Shown here piece by piece: positions 55,841-63,629 of a stretch of 64,000 bases of DNA. The stretch is from Streptomyces sp. NBC_00670. GTDB lineage: Bacteria > Actinomycetota > Actinomycetes > Streptomycetales > Streptomycetaceae. Each line of letters starts with the position of its first letter. Positions within the stretch are counted from its first letter, which is position 1. The notes beneath the pieces were generated by a model. It ran no database searches, was not told where the DNA came from, and saw only the letters and a program-made list of their open reading frames with translations. The stretch spans positions 4,527,001 through 4,591,000 of the forward strand of contig NZ_CP109017.1 of the NCBI RefSeq assembly GCF_036226765.1. Direction: 5' to 3'. The translations under genes and the position numbers were made by a program.

Positions 55841-56854
55841 ATGGACCGCGTACTCGTCACAGGAGGAGCCGGTTTCATCGGTTCCCACTTCACGAAGCGT
55901 CTCCTTGAGCACGACGACGTCGCGAGCGTGACCGTGCTCGATGCTCTGACCTATGCCGGACACGTCGAGAATCTGGGAGAGGCGTTCGGCAGCGAGAAGC
56001 TGACGTTCATCCACGGCAACATCCTCGACGTGGCGCTGGTCGACGACCTCGTCTCCCGGCACACCGCCATCGTGCACTTCGCCGCCGAGTCGCACGTGGA
56101 CCGCTCCCTCTTCGACGCACGCGCGTTCCTCGCGACGAACGTGCAGGGTACGCAGACCCTTCTGGATGCCTCGATGCGCCACGGCATCCAGCGCTTCGTG
56201 CACGTCTCCACCGACGAGGTGTACGGGCCGCTGGCCCGCGGGGCAGCGACCGAGGAGAACCCGCTGCGTCCGTCCGTTCCCTACGCCGCGTCGAAGGCGG
56301 CCGGCGACCTGGTGGCGCTCTCCTACTTCCAGACCTACGGCGTGCCGGTGTGCGTGACGCGCTCCTCCAACAATTTCGGACCGTTCCAGCACCCGGAGAA
56401 GATCATCCCGCTGTTCGTCACCCGGCTCCTCAGGGGAGAACCGGTCACGCTCCACGACCGTGGACAGCATGTACGCAACTGGCTCCACGTCGACGACAAC
56501 TGCGCCGGGATCGAACTCGTCCTGCGCGGCGGCATCCCCGGAGAGGTGTACAACATCGGCGGCGGAACGGACCTGACGAGCAAGGAACTGACCGGGCAGC
56601 TGCTGCGCCTGTGCGGCGCCGGCTGGGACGCGGTCACCTACATCCCCGACCGGCCGGCCAATGACATCCGGTACTCGATGGCTTGGGGCAAGATCGCCCA
56701 CCAGCTCGGCTACGCGCCCCGACGCGACTTCCGCGAGGCCCTGTCCGACACCGTCGAGTGGTACCGCCGCAACCACACCCGGTGGGCACGCGGCCTGACC
56801 GCCGCCCATCCCCACGTCACCCTCGACACGGCTCAGGAGGCGCCGCATGTCTGA
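55841..56854 (+). CDS. NAD-dependent sugar-nucleotide dehydratase/epimerase (RmlB-like)
   Basis: The 337-residue short-chain dehydrogenase has the Rossmann motif GGAGFIGSHF, then VTVLDALTYAGHVENL (close to the LDKLTYAGN motif of dTDP-glucose 4,6-dehydratase), HFAAESHVDRSL, VSTDEVYGPL (with the DE pair of dehydratases), the catalytic YAASK and RSSNNFGPFQHPEKIIPLF. These match RmlB-type 4,6-dehydratases that give 4-keto-6-deoxy sugars. ATG 55841 follows GAGGGAGG. It is the first of three tightly linked genes; the next starts 8 nt before its stop. No RmlA-type thymidylyltransferase is nearby, so the donor may come from central dTDP-glucose. Confidence 0.88.
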   Translation: MDRVLVTGGAGFIGSHFTKRLLEHDDVASVTVLDALTYAGHVENLGEAFGSEKLTFIHGNILDVALVDDLVSRHTAIVHFAAESHVDRSLFDARAFLATNVQGTQTLLDASMRHGIQRFVHVSTDEVYGPLARGAATEENPLRPSVPYAASKAAGDLVALSYFQTYGVPVCVTRSSNNFGPFQHPEKIIPLFVTRLLRGEPVTLHDRGQHVRNWLHVDDNCAGIELVLRGGIPGEVYNIGGGTDLTSKELTGQLLRLCGAGWDAVTYIPDRPANDIRYSMAWGKIAHQLGYAPRRDFREALSDTVEWYRRNHTRWARGLTAAHPHVTLDTAQEAPHV

Positions 56855-58118
56855 GCACTGGCCCACGGGCGCACTGATCGTGCTGGGCGCCTCGGAGGAG
56901 CACATCCCGCTGTACCGGGAGGCGCGGCGCCGCAACATCCCGTCCATCGCCGTGGACATGCGGGCGGACGCTCCCGCGTTCGCGTTCGCCGACGCCGTCC
57001 TGGCCATCTCCACCCGGGACGCCGACGCCATCGCCGACGCACTGGGCGACGTGCGCCCCGCCGGGATCGTCGGCGGCGCGAGCGACGCCGCGCCGGCCAC
57101 CTGGCACACCCTGGGCCTGCGATACGGCACCGCGTACGTGTACCCCGAGAAGGCACTCGCGGCCGGTGACAAGGCCGCCTTCCACACCCTCGCCGCGTCC
57201 TGCGGAGCCACCGGATACGCCTGGACCGCGTCGGACAACCCGGAGGAGGTTGTCGCGAAGGCGGCCCGGCTGTACTTCCCGCTCATGGTCAAGCCGGTGG
57301 ACGGGTCGGGCAGCAAGGGTGTCACCCACGTCACCCGCTGCGACGACCTGTCCGGTGCCGTTGCCTGTGCCCGCTCCTGCTCCGCCTCCGGGTCGGTGAT
57401 CGTGGAAGAGTTCGTGCGGGGCCGCCCGCTGGCCGTCGAGGTCTTCATGCAGGACAGCCAGGCACTGTTGACCTGCATCACGGAAAAGACCTTCGTCGAC
57501 TCCAGCTTCGTTGTCCGAGGCCTGAGCACCGCGCGGCTGCCCTCCGCGGTACACGACCACCTCAAGGTCACCGTGGAACGGTTGTGCCGTGCCCTCGGTA
57601 TCGTCGACGGCCCGGCGAACTTCGACGTCGTCCTCGGTACGGACGGCCAGGCGCGCGTCATCGAGGCCAACGCCCGTCTCGGCGGTGACGGCGTCCCGCG
57701 ACTGCTCGCCGCCGCCTACGGCGTGAATGTCGTACGCGGGCTCGTCGCCCTCGCCCTCGGTGAACCGTTCGGCGATCACCTGACGCCCACGCGCACTGGG
57801 CACGCGGCACTTGAGCTGATCGGCTCAACCCTGACGGAAGATGGCGAACTCCTCACCTGGGAAGGCGTGGCCGGGGCCCGCAGCATCCCCGGAGTCACCG
57901 ACATCGAGCTGTACGCCAAGCCGGGCGACCTCGTACGCCCGCACGACCAGTCCGGCCACAAGATCGGTCTGATCGTCGCGGCCGGAGCGTCCGCAGCGGA
58001 CGCGACCTCGGTCCTCACCACGGCCCGCGCACTGATCCGGCCGGTCATCCGGCCGGTGTCCATCGGCGACCTGGCCGATCTCGACCACCCCGCCGGGGTG
58101 CGGGGAGGAAGGTCATGA
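56847..58118 (+). CDS. ATP-grasp ligase
   Basis: The 423-residue ATP-grasp enzyme has a pre-grasp domain (ALIVLGASEEHIPLYREARRRNIPSIAVD), the ATP lid YFPLMVKPVDGSGSKGVTHV, SVIVEEFVRGRPLAVEVFMQ and the metal site FDVVLGTDGQARVIEANARLGGDGVPRL. C-terminal GVAGARSIPGVTDIELYAKPGD matches the carbamoyl-phosphate/biotin carboxylase-like domain of D-Ala/L-amino-acid ligases (PylC/BacD group). It probably makes an amide or peptide bond from a carboxylate, ATP and an amine. In this cluster the amine could be an amino sugar from the adjacent aminotransferase. It overlaps both neighbours (8 and 4 nt). Confidence 0.85.
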   Translation: MSEHWPTGALIVLGASEEHIPLYREARRRNIPSIAVDMRADAPAFAFADAVLAISTRDADAIADALGDVRPAGIVGGASDAAPATWHTLGLRYGTAYVYPEKALAAGDKAAFHTLAASCGATGYAWTASDNPEEVVAKAARLYFPLMVKPVDGSGSKGVTHVTRCDDLSGAVACARSCSASGSVIVEEFVRGRPLAVEVFMQDSQALLTCITEKTFVDSSFVVRGLSTARLPSAVHDHLKVTVERLCRALGIVDGPANFDVVLGTDGQARVIEANARLGGDGVPRLLAAAYGVNVVRGLVALALGEPFGDHLTPTRTGHAALELIGSTLTEDGELLTWEGVAGARSIPGVTDIELYAKPGDLVRPHDQSGHKIGLIVAAGASAADATSVLTTARALIRPVIRPVSIGDLADLDHPAGVRGGRS

Positions 58119-59248
58119 ACGGCGTGTCACGGCCGGATGTCCGGCGCAACGCCAGCCCCTACCTGTACGGAGACGAAGGCGCGGCAGTCGTCCGGGTGCT
58201 GGAGTCCGGGCAGTACGGGCACACCGACGTCACCGAAGAGTTCGAGCGGCAGGTCGCCCACTTCCTCGGCGTTCCGGACGCGGTGGCCGTCGCCTCCGGT
58301 ACCGCGGCGCTGCACGCGGCCCTGCTCGCGGCGGGGGCCGGCCCCGGCACCGAGGTCGTGGTGCCATCCATGACGTTCTGCGCCACCGTTCAGGCGATCC
58401 TCGCCACCGGGGCCGCCCCGCGGTTCGCCGACATCGACCCCGCCACGCTCTGCGTCGACCAGGACCTCGTCATGGAGGCAGTCCGCGAGAGCACGGTAGC
58501 CGTTGTCCCGGTCCTGTTCGGCGGGCGCCCCATCGATCTCACCGCGATCCAGCCCCAGTTGGCCGAGCGAGGCGTCGCCGTTGTCGAGGACGCCGCACAC
58601 GCCTTCGGCTCCCGCGCCGGTGCACGCCGCGTGGGCACGAGTGGGGCACTGACGTGCTTCTCGTTCGGACCGATCAAGAACCTGACCTGCGGGCAAGGCG
58701 GCATGGTCACCCCCCGCACACCGAAGGAGGCCGACCTGCTCCGCCGCCTCCGGCTCCTGGGCGTCACCGATTCCGCACACCATCGGGCGAACTCGACCAG
58801 CTACCGCGTGGAGGGCTTCGGCCTGCGCTACCAGCTCTCCGGACTCAACGCCGCCATCGGCCTGGCCCAACTCGCCCACTTCACCACCACCGAGAACACC
58901 CGCCGCCTGCTGTGGCGCACCTACGCAAACGCCCTCAGCGGCCTGGAGGGAGTGACGCTCGTCGACGTCGACGTCGAGCACGCGGTGCCGCACCTGTGCC
59001 AGGTCCGCGTCTCCCACCGCGACCGCGTCTTCGCCGAACTGCGGGCCAACGACATCGGCGTCGGCGTCCACTATCCGCCCAACCACCTCCAGGATGCCTT
59101 CGTACCCTGGAGGCGTCCGCTTCCGGGAACCGAGCAGGCCGGGAGGGAGATCCTGAGCCTGCCCTTCCACCCCCACCTCACCGCCACGGACATCGAGGTC
59201 GTCGTCTCCGCCCTCGCCCGGGCCCTCAAGTCCGCTACAGGCCCATGA
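58115..59248 (+). CDS. DegT/DnrJ/EryC1/StrS sugar aminotransferase
   Basis: The 377-residue PLP enzyme has VAVASGTAALHAALLAAGAGPGTEVVVPSMTFCATVQAILATGAAPRFADIDP, VEDAAHAFGS (PLP-binding Asp) and FSFGPIKNLTCGQGGMV with the PLP lysine (FxxxK). A C-terminal small domain has HYPPNHLQDAFVPW and LSLPFHPHLTATDIE. Such enzymes convert 3- or 4-keto sugars, such as the RmlB product, to amino sugars. Its GTG/ATG start overlaps the ATP-grasp stop (ATGA). Thus the three genes form one unit: dehydrate, aminate, ligate. Confidence 0.9.
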   Translation: MNGVSRPDVRRNASPYLYGDEGAAVVRVLESGQYGHTDVTEEFERQVAHFLGVPDAVAVASGTAALHAALLAAGAGPGTEVVVPSMTFCATVQAILATGAAPRFADIDPATLCVDQDLVMEAVRESTVAVVPVLFGGRPIDLTAIQPQLAERGVAVVEDAAHAFGSRAGARRVGTSGALTCFSFGPIKNLTCGQGGMVTPRTPKEADLLRRLRLLGVTDSAHHRANSTSYRVEGFGLRYQLSGLNAAIGLAQLAHFTTTENTRRLLWRTYANALSGLEGVTLVDVDVEHAVPHLCQVRVSHRDRVFAELRANDIGVGVHYPPNHLQDAFVPWRRPLPGTEQAGREILSLPFHPHLTATDIEVVVSALARALKSATGP

Positions 59249-59307
59249 AACGCACCGCTGCTGACGGGCGCCTCACCGCACCTCGCCCGACGAGCGTGCG
59301 CCGCGGT

Positions 59308-60486
59308 TCAGCCGGACGCGGCGGACAGGAGGACGTCCACGAGCCTCTCGGCCGCGTCGGGCCGCCCATGTGCCCGGGCCGCCCGAGCCATCTCCGCCCG
59401 CCGCGCCGGATCGGTCAGGAGCGGCTCGAGAGCGTGCCGCAGCCGGTCCATGCCGACGTCCCCCACCAGCGCGACGGCAGCGCCCGCCTCCTCCAGATGG
59501 CGGGCGTTGTGCGCCTGCTCGTTGCCGGCCGAGGAGGCCAGCGGCACGAACACGGCCGGTTTCCCCAGCGCGGTGAGCTCCGCGAGGGTGCCCGCGCCGC
59601 TGCGGGAGACCACGACGTCGGCGAGCGCCAGGACGTCGGGAAGCTCCGGGCCGACGAACCCGCTCAGGTAATACCGGCCCCGCAGCACGTCCGGCAGCCC
59701 GGCCGCGTGCTCGATCAGCCCCACCACGTTGCCCGGCCCGCACTGGTGGATCACGTTCGCCCGCTGCAACAGCCAGGGCAGCGCATGCGCAATGAGGTCG
59801 TTGATCTGCTGGGCGCCCTGAGCGCCACCGGTGACGTACACCGTCGGCAGCCGACGGTCGAAGCCGGTCAGCCCCAGCGCCTGAACCGCCTTGTCCGCAT
59901 GGCCGATCAGCACCTCCGGCCGGACGGGATTGCCGGTGACGACCGCCACGGAGCGCACAGAATGCGGCAGCAGGGGCACGGTCGACTCCGAGGACACCGC
60001 GATCCGCGTGGCGGACCCGGCCAGCTTGCGGTTCGCCAGCCCGAGCCGGACGGTCTGCTCGTGCAGCACCAGCGGGCGCCGGCACATCCTCGCGGCGAGC
60101 CCCGCCGGAACCGCCACGTACCCACCGGTCGCCAGGACCACGTCCGGCCGGAACCCGGCGACAATCTTCCGTGCCTGCGCGACGCCGAGCGGCACCCGCG
60201 CCATGTCCTTCATGTTCGCCGGCGACACCATCTTCAGCGGGTTCGCGGACCTGCGGATCTTGCCCGTCGCGACCGTGTCGAACGGGATGCCCTCGGCCGG
60301 AGCGATCCGGGCCTCAAGGCCCTCCGCCGTGCCGACCCACAGCACATCGAGCTTCCCGCCGTCCGCCGCGAGACGGGTCTGCAACGCGCGGATCGCGGTC
60401 AGCGCGGGATAGGTGTGACCTCCGGTCCCACCTCCCGTGACAAGCAGGCGGAAGGAAGACGGGAGGGGGCGCTCAGCACTCTTCAC
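59308..60486 (-). CDS. MurG-like GT28 glycosyltransferase (accessory paralogue)
   Basis: The 392-residue protein is a close MurG relative: VTGGGTGGHTYPALTAIRAL, WVGTAEGLEARIAPAEGIPFDTV, VVLATGGYVAVPAGLAARMCRRPLVLHEQTVRLGLANR, VTGGAQGAQQINDLIAHALPWLL, VVSRSGAGTLAELTALGKPAVFVPLASSAGNEQAHNARHLEEAGAAVAL. MurG uses UDP-GlcNAc and lipid I. Streptomyces has its true murG in the division cluster, so this copy is extra and probably acts on another sugar or lipid. The start is uncertain: GTG 60486 (before KSAERPLPS) is taken; GTG 60540 is also in frame. It is convergent with the three-gene cluster, 59 bp away, and may work with it. Confidence 0.85.
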   Translation of the reverse strand: MKSAERPLPSSFRLLVTGGGTGGHTYPALTAIRALQTRLAADGGKLDVLWVGTAEGLEARIAPAEGIPFDTVATGKIRRSANPLKMVSPANMKDMARVPLGVAQARKIVAGFRPDVVLATGGYVAVPAGLAARMCRRPLVLHEQTVRLGLANRKLAGSATRIAVSSESTVPLLPHSVRSVAVVTGNPVRPEVLIGHADKAVQALGLTGFDRRLPTVYVTGGAQGAQQINDLIAHALPWLLQRANVIHQCGPGNVVGLIEHAAGLPDVLRGRYYLSGFVGPELPDVLALADVVVSRSGAGTLAELTALGKPAVFVPLASSAGNEQAHNARHLEEAGAAVALVGDVGMDRLRHALEPLLTDPARRAEMARAARAHGRPDAAERLVDVLLSAASG

Positions 60487-60536
60487 TCCCGGGAGCCTAG
60501 CGCCTACCTGTGCTGAGGACGGTGAGTGCCCTGGGG

Positions 60537-60755
60537 TCACGCGGGCAAGGGAAAACCACCCTTGAGGCCGTCGACGAACGGCTGCCAGGCCGTTTCGGTG
60601 AGCACGAGAACGGGGCCGGTCACGTTCTTGCTGTCACGGACGGGAACGGCACCGGGGAAGTCGCCGCAGACCTCGACGCACTCGGCCCCCTGCTGGCCTC
60701 CGCTGTAGGAGGATTTGCGCCAGCGGGCGGTATTCAAGTTCGGGGTGGCTCGCAT
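60537..60755 (-). CDS. DUF397 small protein
   Basis: The 72-residue protein has the DUF397 pattern: WRKSSYSGGQQGAECVEVCG then VPVRDSKNVTGPVLVL and TAWQPFVDGLKGG. The upstream HTH-DUF5753 gene overlaps its start by 22 nt, which ensures coupled production. It differs from the copy at 26333-26521 (longer and more typical). The second such pair in the window. Confidence 0.88.
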   Translation of the reverse strand: MRATPNLNTARWRKSSYSGGQQGAECVEVCGDFPGAVPVRDSKNVTGPVLVLTETAWQPFVDGLKGGFPLPA

Positions 60756-61582
60756 GGCTCGAACGTCTCCATCACTGCTTCGATCAACGCTGCCGACTCC
60801 TGCGGCGGGAGGGCGCAGGCTTTCATGCGATCGTACTCTCGCATACCTCGCCGGATGGTCTCCTGGTCGTCGTAGATCTCCCCGTTCCAAGGCCCTTCGT
60901 GGTACACGGTGGTGGAGTTGTCCGGGAGCGTGAGCAGGATGAGCGTGCCGTTCATCAACGCGCTCGCACCCGCTGCGAACGGGGCTACTTGGATCGTTGT
61001 GTGGCGTGTGTACGCGAGTGGCAGCAGCGCCCCGAGTTGTTCGCGCATCACCGCCGGTCCGCCTACGGCCTGCCGCAAGGTTGCCTCACCCAGGATCCAC
61101 CAGAAGTCCGGTGGGCAGGTGCGCCGCAGGACCTCTTGGCGGCCCAGGCGGGCCGCCACCAGACTGTCGATTTCCTGCGGGCTCCTTCCCGGCTCGGCCC
61201 TGACGAACAGTTCCCGCATGTATGCCGCCGTTTGCAGTAGACCTGGAATGATGCTCGCACCGAAGGCTTGAATCCGCACCGCCCTCGCCTCCAGCTCCAG
61301 GCAGTGATCGAACCGCCTCGGCGTGTACTCCCGCTTGACCGCCCCCCACAGCCCCTGGAACAGCCCGTCCGTGCCGAAGGCTACGTCCAGCTTTTCCGAG
61401 AGGGGCGGCAGGGGGAGCCGTTCCCCCGTCTCCACTCCGTGCAGGTGGGTCTTGCTGTAGTTGACGATGTCCGACATCCGGTCCAACGACAGGCCGAGCA
61501 GGCGCCGTTGGCGACGCAGCTCGACGCCGTACAGGTCGCGGGCGGAGTGGGCGGGTTCGAGGTCCCGGGAGGGCTGGGTCAT
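60734..61582 (-). CDS. HTH-XRE regulator with DUF5753
   Basis: The 282-residue protein has an N-terminal XRE domain (LYGVELRRQRRLLGLSLDRMSDIVNYSKTHLHGVETGERLPLPPLSEKLD) and DUF5753 (LWGAVKREYTPRRFDHCLELEARAVRIQAFGASIIPGLLQTAAYMRELF, VAPFAAGASALMNGTLILLTLPDNSTTVYHEG). ATG 61582 has GGGAGC upstream; a longer frame starts 61633. It pairs with the overlapping DUF397 gene. A strong inverted repeat at 61714-61737 upstream may be its operator. It is homologous to, but well separated in sequence from, the copy at 26530-27381. Confidence 0.88.
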   Translation of the reverse strand: MTQPSRDLEPAHSARDLYGVELRRQRRLLGLSLDRMSDIVNYSKTHLHGVETGERLPLPPLSEKLDVAFGTDGLFQGLWGAVKREYTPRRFDHCLELEARAVRIQAFGASIIPGLLQTAAYMRELFVRAEPGRSPQEIDSLVAARLGRQEVLRRTCPPDFWWILGEATLRQAVGGPAVMREQLGALLPLAYTRHTTIQVAPFAAGASALMNGTLILLTLPDNSTTVYHEGPWNGEIYDDQETIRRGMREYDRMKACALPPQESAALIEAVMETFEPCEPPRT

Positions 61583-61713
61583 GGTGGGTGCTCCCTTGCC
61601 GTGTGCCGTGTCGGCGTGCCGTTCCGTGTTCACGAGGGAACGGGCGCCCCATCAACGGTGGTTGCGATGAGTGACATTGTGACTGCGAAAGGTGAAATCC
61701 GGCAGGTGGCGGC

Positions 61714-61737
61714 TGTTCCGCAACCCGGTTCGGAACA
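61714..61737. promoter_or_regulatory. Inverted repeat upstream of the second XRE regulator
   Basis: TGTTCCG-c-AACC then C then GGTTCGGAACA: 11 paired bases per arm with one unpaired C. It lies between the XRE gene (-) and the small gene at 61783 (+), and could control both. Confidence 0.5.
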
Positions 61738-61782
61738 CCGTCACCCTGGTCGGTCGCCGTCGCCCGCCATGACGCTGAGGGT

Positions 61783-62061
61783 GTGAACAGTGAGAAGCGG
61801 CAGGAGGCACCCCTTGCCTCCTCGGAGATGGCCCGGCTCCCCGTGGGCCGGCTCGCGCACGACACACGGCGGGAGAAGCGCGGGGTCGTCATGGACCATC
61901 AGGACGGCTTCGTCTGGCTGCGCCCCGAAGGCGGCGGCACGGAATGGACGGCGCTGCCCCGCGACGTACAGCCGCTGCTGAACGTCCGCGACCGTGCGGA
62001 GACCCTGATGTGGGCGCGGGTGGCACACGCCAACGCCCGTAGCCGAGGGGAGGTTCTCTAG
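61783..62061 (+). CDS. Small hypothetical protein (92 aa)
   Basis: I do not recognise a function. The protein has a small basic N-terminal part, VGRLAHDTRREKRGVVMDHQDGFVWLRPEGGGTEWTALPRDVQPL, and a helical end (DRAETLMWARVAHANARSR). Similar small proteins accompany XRE/DUF397 loci in Streptomyces. GTG 61783 has no strong ribosome binding site. The next gene begins at the nucleotide following its stop, so the two form a pair. Confidence 0.65.
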   Translation: MNSEKRQEAPLASSEMARLPVGRLAHDTRREKRGVVMDHQDGFVWLRPEGGGTEWTALPRDVQPLLNVRDRAETLMWARVAHANARSRGEVL

Positions 62062-62262
62062 GTGGGGGACGCCGAAGAGGCATGCGAGGAACTGCGCGAC
62101 GCGCTCAGGGCGGTGGGGGTGACGCTGCCGTCCCTGGGAGTGGACGCGGTCTCCTGCGCCGGATCCGCCCCGTTCGCGTTGCTCGACCTGGGGCGCTGCA
62201 ACGTGGCCACGGCCCGCGCGCTCGCGGCCGTGCTCCGGGACGGTCGGGAGGTTGCGGGATAG
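62062..62262 (+). CDS. Small hypothetical protein (66 aa)
   Basis: This acidic protein (GDAEEACEELRDALRAVGVTLPSLGVDAVSCAGSAPFALLDLGRCNVATARALAAVLR) begins at GTG 62062, directly after the previous stop. GGGGAGG lies upstream inside the previous gene. The LDLGRCNVATARALAAVLR end is a recurring pattern of small Streptomyces proteins next to the preceding type. No function is known to me. Confidence 0.65.
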   Translation: MGDAEEACEELRDALRAVGVTLPSLGVDAVSCAGSAPFALLDLGRCNVATARALAAVLRDGREVAG

Positions 62263-62279
62263 CGGCGGGACAGGGCCGA

Positions 62280-62933
62280 TCAGGCCCGGGCGCGCACGAT
62301 CAGCGTGCCGATGTGGCCGGGTGTCGGTGCGTCCACGACCGACGCCTCGGCCGAGGCGAACCCGGCCCGGAGCAGGTGCCTCTCCCACACCGCCGGCTTG
62401 TAGCTGTAGCGGTAGGTGAACATCGCCTTCCCCGCGAAGCCGCCCTTGTACATGCCCTGCGGCCCGTACGCGCCGGGGATCGCGGGCGGCTGGGAGAACA
62501 CGAACACGCCTCCCGGAGCCAGGTGCCGGCGGACGAGCGGGAACAGCCGGGACGGGTCGGTGAACCAGGCGGCGCCGAAGACGGAGTACGCGGCGTCGTA
62601 CCGGTCCTGATCGGTGGCGAGCCAGTCGAGGACCTCGCCCTGCTCGATCCGCACGCCGAGCGGTGCCCACTTCTCGCCCGTGCGCCGCACCATTCGCGGG
62701 GACAGGTCCACGCCGGTGGCCTTCACGCCCTGTCGTGCGAGGTGCGCGAGGGCCCGCCCCGTGCCACAGCCGAGTTCCAGGACCGTTCCGGGGTCGCCGA
62801 GGAGTTCGGTGCCGGGGCCGTGACCGGCGTACTGGGTCCAGCAGAACGACGGTTCGGCGTCCTCCTTGAACGCGGACTCAGCGTAGGCGTCCCACAGTTC
62901 GGTCTCGGCGGCGATGTCGTGGGGTACGGGCAC
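62280..62933 (-). CDS. Class I SAM-dependent methyltransferase
   Basis: The 217-residue protein has the SAM-binding motif I VLELGCGTGRALAHLARQGVKATGVDLSP, motif II around VRIEQGEVLDWLA and YDAAYSVFGAAWFTDPSRLFPLVRRHLAPGGVFVFSQPP. It starts MPVPHDIAAETELWDAY. The C-terminal part binds the substrate, which cannot be identified. ATG 62933 is preceded by GGAGGAACC (minus strand). It is read convergently with the small-protein pair. Confidence 0.88.
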   Translation of the reverse strand: MPVPHDIAAETELWDAYAESAFKEDAEPSFCWTQYAGHGPGTELLGDPGTVLELGCGTGRALAHLARQGVKATGVDLSPRMVRRTGEKWAPLGVRIEQGEVLDWLATDQDRYDAAYSVFGAAWFTDPSRLFPLVRRHLAPGGVFVFSQPPAIPGAYGPQGMYKGGFAGKAMFTYRYSYKPAVWERHLLRAGFASAEASVVDAPTPGHIGTLIVRARA

Positions 62934-63012
62934 AGGGGTTCCTCCAGTCGTCGGTATGCGGGAGCCCCCGTCCTCGGGGAGCCGTGAGGGCGGGGGCGAC
63001 TGTAGTGCCGGT

Positions 63013-63513
63013 TCAGTGGCTGTCGGGGACCTTGTCGTCGCACGGTGAGCAGTCCGCGCCGTCGATGGCCCACAGCTCCTCGTCGATCGCCCAGCCCTGG
63101 TCCTTCAGGAAGGCGCCGGTGCGCAGGCACAGGCCGTCGCTGCGGCGCTGGACGAACGGGGCGTGGTGCTTGAACCGGCCGTCGTTGTACAGACGGCACA
63201 GCCCCCACCAGACGGGTGTGTCGAGGATGAGCTGGTGGACGCCGATGTCGACGAGCTTGCCGACGCCGAGGTGGACGCCGGGATTCTCGATGGAGCCCAT
63301 GACGTACATGACGGCGTTGCCGAGGATCCGCTCGGCCATGTCACGGACCATGGTGTGGTCGCGCAGGAGCAGGGCGACCTCGCGGTCCCACAGGCTCATG
63401 CCGGAGTCGAAGATGTTGACGGTGAGTTCGGTGATGTGCGGGGCGACCGCGTTGAGAAGTTCCCGTGGGTCGCGGGTGCGTGTCGCAGCCGGCTGTTCCA
63501 AGACGACGGTCAC
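63013..63513 (-). CDS. Hypothetical protein (166 aa)
   Basis: I do not recognise this protein. It starts at GTG 63513, which has GGAGG 5 nt upstream. Sequence: VTVVLEQPAATRTRDPRELL, PHITELTVNIFDSGMSLWDREVALLLRDHTMVRDMAERILGNAVMYVMGSIENPGVHLGVGKLVDIGVHQLILDTPVWWGLCRLYNDGRFKHHAPF, and a Cys-containing acidic end (AIDGADCSPCDDKVPDSH). It seems soluble, all-helical, with His/Asp/Cys that could bind metal. Its neighbours are a methyltransferase and an XRE/DUF5753 gene, which suggests a regulated accessory function. Confidence 0.7.
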   Translation of the reverse strand: MTVVLEQPAATRTRDPRELLNAVAPHITELTVNIFDSGMSLWDREVALLLRDHTMVRDMAERILGNAVMYVMGSIENPGVHLGVGKLVDIGVHQLILDTPVWWGLCRLYNDGRFKHHAPFVQRRSDGLCLRTGAFLKDQGWAIDEELWAIDGADCSPCDDKVPDSH

Positions 63514-63629
63514 ATTGTCCTCCGGGCGGTGAAGTGATGCCGTGACCAGGACCGTAGGGAGAAGGGTTGTGGGCAAGCGTGTCGGTTGTCCCGGATTGCC
63601 GAGGGCGGTACTGGATTCCGGCCGGTTGC

